A stretch of DNA of 49,077 bases from Candidatus Prevotella equi (GCA_018065145.1 JAGHTW010000016.1:1-49077), one strand, 5' to 3'; numbered from the stretch's first letter, positions 1 to 11,100 are shown. The notes: generated from the sequence alone by a model not told the origin. A program made the numbers and translations.

Positions 1-1779
1 TTACTCTCCCTTCTCCATCTGTGCCTTAAGAGCAGCGAGTGCGTCGAAGTCGCCGAGAGATGTTGCAGCAGCAACATTGTTGATAGCAGCAGCATCGTCC
101 TTCTTAGCTGGACGCTTAGCAGCGCGTGGCTTCTTCTCCTCGATTTCCTTCTCTGGCTCGAATGTGCGAGAGTGAGAGAGGATGATACGCTTTGTCTCCT
201 TAACGAACTCAATTACCTTGAACTCGAGCTCTTCGCCCTTCTGTGCCTGAGTACCGTCTTCCTTAACGAGGTGCTTTGGTGTAGCGAATCCTTCACCACC
301 CTCGTTGAGAACGATAACAGCGCCCTTGTCCATAACCTCAGATACCTTACCTGTGTGTACTGAACCAGGAGTATAAAGTGTCTCGTATGTATCCCATGGA
401 TTATCCTCAAGCTGCTTGTGACCGAGAGAGAGACGACGGTTCTCCTTATCTATCTCGAGAACAACAACGTCGATCTGTGCACCTACCTGTGTGAACTCTG
501 ATGGGTGCTTTACCTTCTTTGTCCAAGAGAGGTCTGAGATGTGGATGAGTCCGTCAACACCTTCCTCGAGCTCTACGAAGATACCGAAGTTAGTGAAGTT
601 GCGAACCTTTGCATTGTGCTTAGAACCTACAGGGTACTTAGTCTCGATAGCAGCCCATGGATCCTCCTTGAGCTGACGGATGCCGAGAGACATCTTGCGC
701 TCCTCGCGGTCGAGTGTGAGGATTTCTGCTTCTACCTCGTCACCTACAGAGAGGAAGTCCTGTGCAGAACGGAGGTGCTGGCTCCAAGACATCTCTGAAA
801 CGTGGATGAGACCTTCAACGCCAGGTGCTACCTCTACGAATGCACCGTAGTCAGCGATAACAACAACCTTACCCTTGATGCGGTCACCAACCTTGAGGTT
901 AGCATCGAGAGCTTCCCATGGGTGTGGGGTGAGCTGCTTCAGACCGAGAGCGATACGCTTCTTCTCGTCGTCGAAGTCAAGGATAACAACGTTAATCTTC
1001 TGGTCGAGTGTAACAACCTCGTGTGGAGCGCTTACGCGGCCCCAAGAGAGATCTGTGATATGTACGAGACCGTCAACACCACCGAGGTCGATGAATACAC
1101 CGTAAGAGGTGATGTTCTTAACAGTTCCTTCGTAAACCTGACCCTTCTCAAGCTTAGACATGATCTCCTTCTTCTGAGCCTCAAGTTCTGCCTCGATAAG
1201 AGCCTTGTGTGATACAACTACGTTACGGAATTCCTGATTGATCTTAACAATCTTGAACTCCATTGTCTTGCCTACGAATACGTCGTAGTCGCGGATTGGA
1301 TGAACGTCAATCTGTGAACCTGGAAGGAATGCCTCGATGCCGAATACGTCAACGATCATACCGCCCTTAGTACGACACTTGATGAAGCCCTGGATAATTT
1401 CCTCTGCCTCAAGAGCTGCATTAACGCGATCCCAAGACTTGCTCATGCGTGCCTTCTTGTGAGAAAGGATCAACTGACCCTTCTTGTCCTCCTGATTCTC
1501 GACGTAAACCTCTACCTGGTCGCCAATCTTCAGGTCTGGATTGTAACGGAACTCAGATGCGGCGATGATACCGTCGCTCTTGTAACCGATGTTTACGATA
1601 ACCTCCTTCTTGTCGAGAGAGATTACTGTGCCATCAACCACCTGGCCTTCTGACACCTTGTTAAGAGTTGCATCGTAAGAAGCCTCCTGAGCCTCCTTAC
1701 TTTCGTTTGAAATACCGCCGTTCTCGAACTCGTCCCAGTTGAAATCCTCGAGTGGCTGTACGTTTTTTAAGTTAGACAT
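1..1779 (-). CDS. rpsA: 30S ribosomal protein S1
   Basis: Ribosomal protein S1, which holds mRNA on the 30S subunit during initiation. The 592-residue product shows six consecutive S1/OB repeats (roughly 44-112, 125-195, 212-283, 297-370, 384-457, 470-540). Repeats 3-6 carry the usual pattern of a G-x-V glycine turn, GVFVDL-like core and DGLIHISDLSW-like strand. The N-terminal acidic segment (PLEDFNWDEFENG) and the Lys/Ala-rich tail followed by a short ALKAQMEKGE helix are typical of Bacteroidota S1. The gene is complete: its TAA is the first three bases of the window and its ATG is at 1777-1779. A minus-strand TACCTTTG box at 1829-1836 suits its promoter. Very likely. Confidence 0.97.
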   Translation of the reverse strand: MSNLKNVQPLEDFNWDEFENGGISNESKEAQEASYDATLNKVSEGQVVDGTVISLDKKEVIVNIGYKSDGIIAASEFRYNPDLKIGDQVEVYVENQEDKKGQLILSHKKARMSKSWDRVNAALEAEEIIQGFIKCRTKGGMIVDVFGIEAFLPGSQIDVHPIRDYDVFVGKTMEFKIVKINQEFRNVVVSHKALIEAELEAQKKEIMSKLEKGQVYEGTVKNITSYGVFIDLGGVDGLVHITDLSWGRVSAPHEVVTLDQKINVVILDFDDEKKRIALGLKQLTPHPWEALDANLKVGDRIKGKVVVIADYGAFVEVAPGVEGLIHVSEMSWSQHLRSAQDFLSVGDEVEAEILTLDREERKMSLGIRQLKEDPWAAIETKYPVGSKHNAKVRNFTNFGIFVELEEGVDGLIHISDLSWTKKVKHPSEFTQVGAQIDVVVLEIDKENRRLSLGHKQLEDNPWDTYETLYTPGSVHTGKVSEVMDKGAVIVLNEGGEGFATPKHLVKEDGTQAQKGEELEFKVIEFVKETKRIILSHSRTFEPEKEIEEKKPRAAKRPAKKDDAAAINNVAAATSLGDFDALAALKAQMEKGE

Positions 1780-1828
1780 AAATGTTAATAAATTAAATTA
1801 ATGATAACCCAACGTGGGAAATCGGCTG

Positions 1829-1836
1829 CAAAGGTA
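1829..1836 (-). promoter_or_regulatory. -7 element of the rpsA promoter
   Basis: TACCTTTG on the minus strand, 50 bp upstream of the rpsA ATG, matches the Bacteroidota TAnnTTTG consensus. I see no clear TTTG at the -33 distance, so the call rests on the -7 box and position. Confidence 0.5.
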
Positions 1837-1952
1837 CTGCTTTTTATTTATATATATGTTCGCATACACGCATATTGCCAAAGTTTTATGATTTATTAAC
1901 ACAAAATGAAATAAAAATATGAGTTTTTATTATCGGATTATCATTTTTGCAT

Positions 1953-1960
1953 TACCTTTG
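1953..1960 (+). promoter_or_regulatory. -7 element of the mltG promoter
   Basis: TACCTTTG matches TAnnTTTG. It lies 12 bp before the first in-frame ATG (1972) and 27 bp before the second (1987). Transcription starting about 7 bp downstream of the box would leave almost no leader for the first ATG, which favours 1987 as the translation start. Confidence 0.55.
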
Positions 1961-1986
1961 TATCGAATTTTATGAATGTTTACGAA

Positions 1987-3000
1987 ATGAAAAAGTTATT
2001 TCCAATTGGTATCGTGGTTATAGTTGCTTTTATCTTTGCTACGATGATATTTTATGCCTTGGCACCTGTTAACAAAACAGACTCAATCATATATTTACAT
2101 GTTGATTCTGATGATAATGTTGATTCTATTGCAGACAAGATGTCTGCTGGTTGTCATCCATACGGAGTGTGGGCTGTAAGGATAATCTCAAGACACACAG
2201 GATATGAGTCACATATACGTACAGGATGCTATGAGATAAACAATACCATTGGTGCGCTGATGCTATATAGGCATTTACGCAATGGGCAGCAGGTTCCTGT
2301 ACGACTTACAATTCCGTCTGTACGTACTACAGAAAGGCTTGCTGAGGAGTTGTCTTCAAAACTTATGATGAAGAAGGATGATCTCATGGATTACTTTAGC
2401 AGTAATGACTCTTGTGCAAAATATGGTCAGGACACGGCAACGATTGTATGTCTCTTTGTACCTAATACTTACGAAGTGTATTGGAATATATCACCGGATA
2501 AGTTTCTCTCGAAAATGATGAAGGAAAAGGAAGCATTCTGGAACTCTGAGCGTTTAGCGAAGGCAGAGGCGCTGGGATTATCTCCCGATGAGGTTGTTAC
2601 TCTTGCAAGTATTGTGGAGGAGGAAACTGCAAATAACCAAGAAAAACCAATGGTTGCTGGAATGTATTACAACCGTCTTCGAAAGCCTATGCCTTTACAA
2701 GCTGATCCTACAATAAAGTTTGCATTGCAGAACTTTGAATTGCGCCGAATATATCGCAATATGCTTACTGTGAAATCACCATATAATACCTATGTAAACG
2801 AAGGCTTGCCTCCAGGTCCTATCCGCATACCAAGTGTTGTAGGTATAGATGCTGTGTTGAATCTTGTTCACCACGATTATCTTTACATGTGTGCAAAGGA
2901 AGACTTCTCGGGCACTCATAACTTTGCAGTGACATATTCCGAACATCTTAAAAACGCAGCGCGTTATTCTGCTGCGTTGAATGCACGAGGTATTAAGTAA
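1987..3000 (+). CDS. mltG: Endolytic murein transglycosylase MltG (YceG-like)
   Basis: Inner-membrane lytic transglycosylase that cuts nascent peptidoglycan glycan strands and limits their length. One N-terminal membrane segment (about 15 hydrophobic residues after MKKLFPIG) is followed by a LysM-like region and the YceG catalytic domain. The conserved ASIVEEET motif contains the catalytic glutamate, and MPLQADPTIKF plus GLPPGPI are the standard YceG signatures. About 337 residues is normal length. I chose the ATG at 1987 because the upstream ATG at 1972 sits too close to the promoter box; either gives the same mature protein. It diverges from rpsA and converges on the glycosidase gene at 3033. 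Confidence 0.93.
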   Translation: MKKLFPIGIVVIVAFIFATMIFYALAPVNKTDSIIYLHVDSDDNVDSIADKMSAGCHPYGVWAVRIISRHTGYESHIRTGCYEINNTIGALMLYRHLRNGQQVPVRLTIPSVRTTERLAEELSSKLMMKKDDLMDYFSSNDSCAKYGQDTATIVCLFVPNTYEVYWNISPDKFLSKMMKEKEAFWNSERLAKAEALGLSPDEVVTLASIVEEETANNQEKPMVAGMYYNRLRKPMPLQADPTIKFALQNFELRRIYRNMLTVKSPYNTYVNEGLPPGPIRIPSVVGIDAVLNLVHHDYLYMCAKEDFSGTHNFAVTYSEHLKNAARYSAALNARGIK

Positions 3001-3032
3001 CAAAATAATCTTTTGAAATATTACTCAATATT

Positions 3033-6000
3033 CTAATGTGTTATAATGTGTAATCCTTTGCCTTGATGGTAGCGATTGCCATATTTGTCATAGAATATTG
3101 TGATAATTTTTCCGTGGTATGGTATTCCTGACATACAGAAATAATCCCATGAATCTGGTATCATAGGTTTTACTGTAATGGTGTCGCCCATGTTTGGACG
3201 TAAACCTACCAAACCAGTGATGATTAAGTCGTTGTATGTAGAGTGGTTATAATACTTTGAACGTTCTCTATCACCCATCAACCATTGCCCGTTAGTCTCG
3301 TCAAGATATTCTCCTATGTAGGGTTTTCCTCTGCGATATTGTGACTCTGTGTATTTTTTTATATGATAAAACCATACGTCTTTTAAAGTCATAGAATCAC
3401 GAAGGATAATATTGTCGGCATTATCGCCTTGACTGTCGATAAAGTTCATCAATGCTGTCAGTGTCTGGCTAGTAGCAAAAGGCCATACCGCTCCATCCCA
3501 TTCGCATGAAGGGTGTTCAGGCTTGAAACGTTTCCTGAACATTGGATGCCTACGTTCTGCCGTCGTAATACCAAATGGCGCATTGAAACCTTTTTCGTCC
3601 ATTAGCTGCTTCCAGGCAGGAAGGTACTTTGTATTATCTACCTCAGGCATACCAAAATACCATGGTAAGAAGCCAATCTCTTCGCGTACATCTGCCAAGG
3701 TGTCGGCAGTTGTTAATGTTCCATAGAACTGCAATTTGCTATTCCAAAGCTTTTCTTCTATATTACGCTTCAAAATATCCGCCTTTTGTTTATATGTGAT
3801 ACCCAAATCATTGCTCTTGTTTAGGTTTGCCATAGCTGTATAGTTGCCCCACATGTACGAGTTTATTGTTGGACGTCGATTGTTCTTCTTTCTTGCACCG
3901 CTTATTTGCTCTTCCATGCCATCTTTAACGTCTCGCTGCCAGAACAATCCGTCACCATAGCTGTTAGTTTCTTCCCATCTCTTTATATCATCCTGAAGAT
4001 CAAGATTATATTCGCTCATCCAATGAGTGTTGCCAAGTTGTAGAGTTCGTTGCCACATAGCCCAAGGCAACCAAGATGAGAAGGTGTCTAGTCTCCACAT
4101 AGGTGCTGCGCCGTTACTTAGTTTCAATGGTGATGAAAGTATTTTCGTACTATCCGAAAGGTCATTGCCACGAAGCCAAACGTTGATATCTTGCTCTATA
4201 TATCTAGAATCTCGAAGCCATCTTGCTTCCATTATGTGATGCCCTAATGCGCATGAAATGAGGTTATACTTGTCTGCGTAGGAGCGGTTAACGAGAAATT
4301 CATTAATGACAAATCCTTTTGGAGTGTTCTGTATAGCCTTTCTAAAAGACCACCAACGATAGTAATACATCTCTTCAATCTGCTTGTCGGGACATTCAAA
4401 GAGCGGGATGTTCTCCTTCATCCACTGTAGAGCATTGGCATTAGGGATAGCCTGTGCCACGCCTTCTGGTTCCATGTTGTTGAAATAGTTGCAGTAGTCT
4501 GAAAGCAACGAATGCGAAACAAGTATAGAAGGTATCGCTTCGGAAGCATCTCTTGTTTTTACATTATTGATATAAAAGGCAGACATTGGAATTTGTTCTT
4601 CATCTTTCTCTATGTCCTCGCCCTCAGGCGTGTCGGCTGGTGTGTCAGGGGTTGGATAATATCGTTTCTCTCCTGTTCGCAGAGATAATCTTGTGATGGA
4701 TTCTATAGGAGCGAAAAGCATTTTTGGACCATATTTCTTGCCGTCAATCCATACAGTAATCATACGTGAGTTAAGGTCGCAGAATAACTTTATGGTATAT
4801 GCAGTATTGTTTTGATAATCAGATAAGAGAGTATTCTTTCTTGCACCTGTTTTTATTGTAATGCTTCTGTCTTTCTCAAATACCAATCTACTACATGCTG
4901 TTCCTTTACTGTCCAATAACTCTATTTGTAATTCTCCCTCTCCTGCTTGTTGTGGGGTAATATTCATTTCCACCTCCAATACTCTTGTTGCAGGGATTAT
5001 ACGCTCGGCCTTGGCGAAGTCAAGAGGGTCACTATCGGCAAGCATTAATTGATCTTTTTCTATCTTTACAGGAGCGCATATAAGCGACATGATATTCCAT
5101 TTATTGAAAGTGTCTTCGTGGGAAAAATTATCATTGGCGTGCTCCAAAGCAACGCTGCGAACAGGCACAGGCACCTTTGCAACCCATATATCCTCCTTGT
5201 TCATGGAGTAAGTTACCCAGAGGGGCGTTGTGAGGTGCTTTAACTGTGGAGATACGTCATCGTCTGATGCTTCTATTCCGCGAACGTATTGTGGTCCGCG
5301 ACTTTTGTATTGGCCACCATAGCGCAATGGTGATATCTCGCCGTGAATAAGATTGAGCGTAGTATATTCTTCACCGTCGGTGCTGGTACTTATGGCGAGT
5401 GGCCAACGGTATTCTGATGGGTTATAGACTGTGGCGTACGTACCATCTGAAAGTCTTTGTCCCCATATTTTTGCATTACTGTTTACGAAACCTTTCGCAC
5501 GCTGAACAGGCTGTGACCATGTCTTGCCACCATCTTTGCTCTGCGATGTCAATGCGTGTTTCCACAATCCTACAATTGTGGTATCGTCAGGAAGGGTGTA
5601 ATGGCAGAATGCCTTGTAAATATTTTTTAGCGGTAACCGTTCATCGTTGCGGTCGCATTCCTCTACCATACCCATCCACATTAGGGGAGAGCGCAGTATC
5701 TCTTCGCAAGCCTGTCTAAACTTCTTGTCCTTACTCGCTGTATATAGTGGCCATGGATAAGAAAGATGCTTGGGTGAAAGGTCTTTAGAAGAGTCAGAGG
5801 TTTGTAGTTTCGGTGATGTGTTGTAGTAAAGAAAATAGATTGGTCCAAGTGTTCCGTCATCATGAACTTCACGCACAACACGACCTATTCCTTTACCATC
5901 ATTAGGGTCGTCCTTAGGGTTAAGACAAATACCGTAATGTCCTAGTGCTAAGAGTTTTTCGTTTGTTTGCTTAGATGAAACATACCAACCTATGCGTTGG

Positions 6001-6410
6001 TGCATAACAGCATATTTGTAGACTTGAGATATGCTTTTTGTTGTTGTTGGGAAAATAGGAAATAACGTTGTAGGAGCACTCCAATGGTAACCGTCCGACG
6101 TAGTCTGCATGTATGTCTGTGATGGCGGTATATGCTCACTGACAGGGTCTGATAGATAATGTATCCATAGCTTTCCGTGCCATCGTGCCATCATAGGCTG
6201 ATGGTTATATGTCCATGGCATAATGTTACGTGTGGAATCAGGATGCTCACGGTTACTTCGCATTGTTTGAATACAGTGAACTCCAATGACGGGAGCAAGT
6301 CCACCGTCGTGCAAAGAGGGGTTACTTAGGATGTTTCCTGTATAGCGAACTTGTCCTGTTACTATGGTACAAAATAAAAGAAGAAGCGCTGAAGTGATAG
6401 TTTTTTTCAT
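3033..6410 (-). CDS. Secreted two-domain glycoside hydrolase: sialidase-like propeller plus (alpha/alpha)6 domain (GH143-GH142-like)
   Basis: A large secreted enzyme of 1125 residues. A signal peptide (MKKTITSALLLLFCTIVTG) leads into an N-terminal beta-propeller of about 400 residues with Asp-box-like turns (SKDGGKTW, TTSDGYHW). A linking jelly-roll-like segment and a C-terminal six-hairpin (MGH1/GH63-like) domain follow, with YYYRWWSFRKA and CEWDGAVWPFATSQTLTAL. This order matches the Bacteroides enzyme BT1020, which from memory removes beta-L-arabinofuranose (GH142) and then the ulosonic acid Dha (GH143) from side chain D of rhamnogalacturonan II. The family assignment is inference from architecture. 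I moved the start from a TTG at 6434, which lies inside a promoter box, to the ATG at 6408-6410. It is divergent from the PL1 lyase gene. Confidence 0.72.
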   Translation of the reverse strand: MKKTITSALLLLFCTIVTGQVRYTGNILSNPSLHDGGLAPVIGVHCIQTMRSNREHPDSTRNIMPWTYNHQPMMARWHGKLWIHYLSDPVSEHIPPSQTYMQTTSDGYHWSAPTTLFPIFPTTTKSISQVYKYAVMHQRIGWYVSSKQTNEKLLALGHYGICLNPKDDPNDGKGIGRVVREVHDDGTLGPIYFLYYNTSPKLQTSDSSKDLSPKHLSYPWPLYTASKDKKFRQACEEILRSPLMWMGMVEECDRNDERLPLKNIYKAFCHYTLPDDTTIVGLWKHALTSQSKDGGKTWSQPVQRAKGFVNSNAKIWGQRLSDGTYATVYNPSEYRWPLAISTSTDGEEYTTLNLIHGEISPLRYGGQYKSRGPQYVRGIEASDDDVSPQLKHLTTPLWVTYSMNKEDIWVAKVPVPVRSVALEHANDNFSHEDTFNKWNIMSLICAPVKIEKDQLMLADSDPLDFAKAERIIPATRVLEVEMNITPQQAGEGELQIELLDSKGTACSRLVFEKDRSITIKTGARKNTLLSDYQNNTAYTIKLFCDLNSRMITVWIDGKKYGPKMLFAPIESITRLSLRTGEKRYYPTPDTPADTPEGEDIEKDEEQIPMSAFYINNVKTRDASEAIPSILVSHSLLSDYCNYFNNMEPEGVAQAIPNANALQWMKENIPLFECPDKQIEEMYYYRWWSFRKAIQNTPKGFVINEFLVNRSYADKYNLISCALGHHIMEARWLRDSRYIEQDINVWLRGNDLSDSTKILSSPLKLSNGAAPMWRLDTFSSWLPWAMWQRTLQLGNTHWMSEYNLDLQDDIKRWEETNSYGDGLFWQRDVKDGMEEQISGARKKNNRRPTINSYMWGNYTAMANLNKSNDLGITYKQKADILKRNIEEKLWNSKLQFYGTLTTADTLADVREEIGFLPWYFGMPEVDNTKYLPAWKQLMDEKGFNAPFGITTAERRHPMFRKRFKPEHPSCEWDGAVWPFATSQTLTALMNFIDSQGDNADNIILRDSMTLKDVWFYHIKKYTESQYRRGKPYIGEYLDETNGQWLMGDRERSKYYNHSTYNDLIITGLVGLRPNMGDTITVKPMIPDSWDYFCMSGIPYHGKIITIFYDKYGNRYHQGKGLHIITH

Positions 6411-6431
6411 CTTTTGTGGAATTATTTTGTG

Positions 6432-6439
6432 CAAAGATA
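6432..6439 (-). promoter_or_regulatory. -7 element for the GH143-GH142-like gene
   Basis: TATCTTTG on the minus strand, 21 bp upstream of the ATG at 6410. Its upstream region overlaps the divergent plus-strand promoter box at 6462-6469. Confidence 0.6.
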
Positions 6440-6461
6440 ATAAAAATATAATAAAATTGTG

Positions 6462-6469
6462 TAACTTTG
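6462..6469 (+). promoter_or_regulatory. -7 element for the pectate lyase operon
   Basis: TAACTTTG on the plus strand, 45 bp before the ATG at 6515. Only 22 bp separate it from the divergent minus-strand box, so both promoters occupy the same 60 bp and a single regulator could control both transcripts. Confidence 0.62.
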
Positions 6470-6514
6470 TCGAAAATAACTACTAACATAATATACTTTA
6501 CCAATTGCATTAGC

Positions 6515-8182
6515 ATGAATATAATAAAATTTCTCAATCATAGGGTGACTTTATGTTTTTTATTTCTTATTTCTTATGATGCGATGATATGTGCGCAATA
6601 TCCTACTATACCTGATAGTGTGAATCAGCGTATGGCGGTCGTATCGGCTAAATGGAATGCAAGTGATTCTGTTGCTTGGCACCATGCTATTCCTATGGTG
6701 ATGTGTGGCATTGAAAATGGCAAACCATATGTGCCATGGTGTGAAAATCCTTCAATGCTTCTGCAATCTGATATTCCTGCATTCCCAGGCGCTGAAGGTG
6801 GAGGAAAGTATTCTTTCGGTGGTAGAGGAGGTAAGGTTTATGTTGTGACGTCACTTGCTGACAGTGGCAAGGGAACGCTTCGTGAGGCTTGCGAGGCAGG
6901 AGGACCACGTATTGTTGTCTTTAATGTGGCAGGAGAGATACATTTGAATAGACCTATACATGTGAAAGCTCCCTATATAAGTATCTATGGACAGACAGCA
7001 CCAGATGATGGTGTTGTCGTTACGGGACAAACAATAGAGGTTGATACGCATGATGTTATTATAAGATATATGCGATTCCGTCGCGGTGCTATGGATGTCG
7101 CGTTCAGGGACGATGCATGTGGAGGACAAGGAATTGGAAATATAATATATGATCATTGTTCGGCATCGTGGGGACTAGATGAGGTAATGTCTATATACAG
7201 GCATTTGTACCCTGCTTCCAATTCTTTCTCTGTTGCATCAAAACCTTATGCGCCAAAGCAGAAAAAGTTACCTACTGTGAATATAACAATCCAAGATTGT
7301 ATCTTTGCTGAAGGATTGGATCTGTACAATCATGCTTTCGGAGCATCAATAGGCGGTCATAATACGCTCTTTGCTCGTAACCTTTTTGCTTGTAACATAT
7401 CACGAAACCCTTCAATAGCAATGGATGGTGACTTTAATTTCGTTAATAATGTACTCTTTAACTGGTGGAATAGGAGTATTGATGGGGGTGATGACAATAG
7501 TGTTTACTGCATTGTAAACAATTATCTTAAGCCAGGTCCCGTTACAGGATACGATGTATCAAAAGGTAAGACAGATAAGAATGCTTCAATACGCTATCGT
7601 ATATTGAAGCCTGAATCATCACGAGATAAGACACGAAAGGATGCTTTTGGCAAAGCATATGTGAATGGAAATATTGTAGAAGGTTATGAATCGGTAACAA
7701 AAAATAATTGGGATGGAGGTGTACAACCTTCTTACAATGATGTGCCGTCACTCCTTCAGCGCATGCGTCTTGAAGTTATGCCTGTAACGTTCGAAAAAAT
7801 GTTGACTGCAACAGAAGCATATGATTATGTTATGAAGAATGTAGGTGCGACAAAACCCTGTCGCGATGCTGTTGACCAACGTATCATAAGTAGCGTGAAG
7901 ACTGGAAAACCGCAGTATGCAAAGAATGCTGTTGAGCATGAATCACCTTATGTCAAGCGTCGCCTTCCTGCTGATTCGTACAAATTAGGTATCATCACAG
8001 ATCCGCAGCAAGTAGGTGGACTGCCAATATATAAAGGAATTCCACGTTTGGATAGTGACGGAGATGGCATGCCAGACGAGTGGGAGAGTGCTAACGGACT
8101 AAACCCGATGGATGCCAGTGATGCAATGAATATACGTGAAGATGGATATATGAACATAGAATATTACGCAAACTCACTTTAA
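6515..8182 (+). CDS. Secreted pectate lyase, polysaccharide lyase family 1
   Basis: Cleaves the homogalacturonan (pectate) backbone by beta-elimination outside the cytoplasm. The 555-residue protein has a signal peptide (MNIIKFLNHRVTLCFLFLISYDAMICA). The PL1 right-handed beta-helix then begins with FPGAEGGGKYSFGGRGG and TSLADSGKGTLREA, and the IYDHCSASWGLDE strand is characteristic of bacterial PL1. Near the C-terminus DSDGDGMPDEWE is a calcium-binding thrombospondin-3-like loop. The longest ORF starts at a TTG (6467) inside the -7 box, so the ATG at 6515 is preferred. The gap to the downstream GH78 gene is only 11 bp, so the two are co-transcribed. In rhamnogalacturonan II loci a PL1 enzyme attacks the backbone after debranching. 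Confidence 0.88.
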   Translation: MNIIKFLNHRVTLCFLFLISYDAMICAQYPTIPDSVNQRMAVVSAKWNASDSVAWHHAIPMVMCGIENGKPYVPWCENPSMLLQSDIPAFPGAEGGGKYSFGGRGGKVYVVTSLADSGKGTLREACEAGGPRIVVFNVAGEIHLNRPIHVKAPYISIYGQTAPDDGVVVTGQTIEVDTHDVIIRYMRFRRGAMDVAFRDDACGGQGIGNIIYDHCSASWGLDEVMSIYRHLYPASNSFSVASKPYAPKQKKLPTVNITIQDCIFAEGLDLYNHAFGASIGGHNTLFARNLFACNISRNPSIAMDGDFNFVNNVLFNWWNRSIDGGDDNSVYCIVNNYLKPGPVTGYDVSKGKTDKNASIRYRILKPESSRDKTRKDAFGKAYVNGNIVEGYESVTKNNWDGGVQPSYNDVPSLLQRMRLEVMPVTFEKMLTATEAYDYVMKNVGATKPCRDAVDQRIISSVKTGKPQYAKNAVEHESPYVKRRLPADSYKLGIITDPQQVGGLPIYKGIPRLDSDGDGMPDEWESANGLNPMDASDAMNIREDGYMNIEYYANSL

Positions 8183-8193
8183 CATATTGAAAA

Positions 8194-11100
8194 ATGAAAA
8201 TGAAAAAATATTTCTTCCTTTCCTTATTTCTCTCGTTGATGCTGCAGGTGGTTGCAGCGGTGAACTGTCCCACTATGCCCGAATGGCAATGGAAGGGTCG
8301 TTGGATAGGTATTGACAGACTATTGCCAGGTGAGTCAATGGAATATAAAACCCGTGTCAATGTGCGCTATATCAAAACTACGCAGCAACTAAAGGGAAAG
8401 AACGTGGAAAAGGCTCTGGCTTATGTGGCTTCAGTAGGATATTATGAACTTTTTATTAATGGACAGGTACAGGATAATGGTGTGCTGAAACCACAGCAGA
8501 CGGATACACGCAAGACGATAATATATAATTGTATAGACATTACTGATGCAATGCGCTTCAAGAAGGATAGCATAGATTTATTGCTGATGCTTGCCCCAGG
8601 TCGTGCTGTGCCAATGAGGTATAATAAACACTATAAATGTCCATTCTTCGGATTCCCCAAGGTTAGGGTGGATGTCATTGTGGAGTATATTGATGGAACG
8701 ATAGAACATTTTGGAAGTTCCGAGAAATGGATGGCTACCGCAGACGGTCCTTTGCGTTATAGTAATGAGTATGATGGCGAGATGTACGATGCGACAAAGT
8801 CTTTGGAACTTGCTAATTGGCAACAAGCAGAGAGAGCTGAGATTCCTATTGGTGAGCTTGTACCTCAAACGGTGCCAAACCAGCGACAATGGTTATTGTC
8901 GGATATTGACAACACACTCTGTGTGAAGCGAGTCAAGGGCAATGTGTTTGATGTACAGCAGAATATATCTGGTTGGATAAGTCTTAAAATGCGAGGAAAA
9001 CAGGGTGATACGATAAAGATAAAATATGCGGAACGACTGAATGAAGATTCCACTTTGTATCTTGATAACCTGCGTGATGCCGAAACCGAGGATGTGTATG
9101 TATGCAATGGCACCGATACTTGGTGGCATCCTACTTTTACTTATCATGGTTTCCGGTATGTAGAGATAAAGGGAATTTCCGATGTTTGCGAAGACGACCT
9201 TATACCATACCTTGTGTGTGATAATATGGAAACGATAGGCTCTTTCGTTTCAAGTAATGCAACCCTGAATCGAATTTTGCGTAATGCCTGGTGGGGTATA
9301 AAGGACAACTATCATGGTTTCCCGACCGATTGTCCACAACGTAATGAGCGACAACCTTGGTTGGGAGACAGGACTGTAGGATCGCTTGGAGAAAGTTATC
9401 TATTTAACAACAATGACTTCTATACTAGATGGATGAAGGATATCTGTGATGCACAAAGGAATGACGGATGTATTCCTGACGTAGCTCCCGCTTTTTGGAA
9501 TTACTATAGCGACATTGTTACTTGGCCGGCGTGTCTGCCTTTCACCTGTGACATGTTGTACAATCAGTTTGGTAATGACAAGGCGATGCGTGAATCATAT
9601 CCTTATATCAAGAAATGGCTTGAGCATATTGACGAAAAGTACGGCAAGACTAACAAATGGGCATCGGCAGACAAGTATGGTGACTGGTGCGTACCACCGG
9701 AAAAGCCAGATATGATACATTCGAAAGACCCTGACAGACAAACTGACGGCGCTCTTATTGCAATGGCATATACCATAAGGTGTAAACAGTTGATGAAGAG
9801 GTTTGCAGAAGTGTTAGGCTATAGCGATGAAGCTAAGTTATACGCGGAACAAGCAAAGAATATGGCAGATGATTTTAACAAGAAGTACCTGACGGTTCAT
9901 CGTGGTACGTCACCAGAACCTGGACATCCACTTTATCCTGATAGTGTTTACTATGGCAATAATACCGCAACGGCAAATATTCTGTCTCTTGCTTTCGATA
10001 TTGTACCAGAAGACTGCCGCAAGGATGTAATAAATAATGTGGTAGAGAATATAATAGTAAAGAATGATGGTCACACACCATGCGGAGTAATTGGTATTTC
10101 ACATCTGTTGAGAACGCTAACACGTAATGGTTACGGTGATGTGGCTTACTTGTTGGCTACTAATAAGACTTATCCTTCGTGGGGATATATGGCAGAAAAT
10201 GGCGCAACAACAATATGGGAGCTATGGAATGGTGATACGGCAGATCCTGCTATGAATTCAGGAAATCACGTGATGCTTCTTGGTGATCTTGTAACTTGGT
10301 GTTATGAGGATCTTGCTGGTATTAGAACAAGTCCCGAATCAATGGGATTTAAGCATTTGTATATGAAACCAGACTTTACCATTGATAATCTTGATAGCAT
10401 AAATTGTTCTTACAAGTCGCCTCATGGTATTATAACCTCACGTTGGAAGAAAGATTTGATGAATCTACATTGGGAGATATCTCTTCCTGATGGTGTAACA
10501 GCTGACGTGGTACTTCCTGATGGTTCTACGCAATTTATAAAAGGAAACAACACCTTTGATGTGAAGATGCCACAAAGAAATAAAAGTGTTGTGTCTTCGG
10601 AGTTTGTATATACAAGTTGGGGCGAACCTTTACATAGTGGTAAACAAAGATGGCCAGAGACTCACTCTGCTTCTATCGTTGAATTGAAGGATGGTTCACT
10701 GCTGTCAACATATTTCGGTGGAACGAAAGAACGTAACCCTGATGTATGTATATACACTCAGAGAAAGAATGTAATTAAAGGAATGAATACTTGGGATGAA
10801 CCTGTTCTCGCAGGTTTTGGAAATACGTCATTGTTTACTTCTGATAACGGTGATGCAAATACAGTTAGAGAAGACGAACCGATTGCTTGCTGGAATCCTG
10901 TTTTATTTGAAATGCCTGATAATGAAATTTGGTTGTTCTTTAAGGTTGGTCCAACGGTGAAAGAATGGACTGGCTGGTTGACTAAAAGCCGTGATGGTGG
11001 AAGAACATGGAGTAAGCAAGAGGCTTTGCCTGAGGGATTTCTCGGACCGATAAAGAACAAACCAATAATGGTTGGAAGTAAGCTTATATGCCCTTCTTCT

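Noticed and set aside
6467..6514. TTG start for the pectate lyase
   Set aside because: The TTG lies inside the TAACTTTG promoter box, so it cannot be in the transcript. The ATG at 6515 gives a normal signal peptide.
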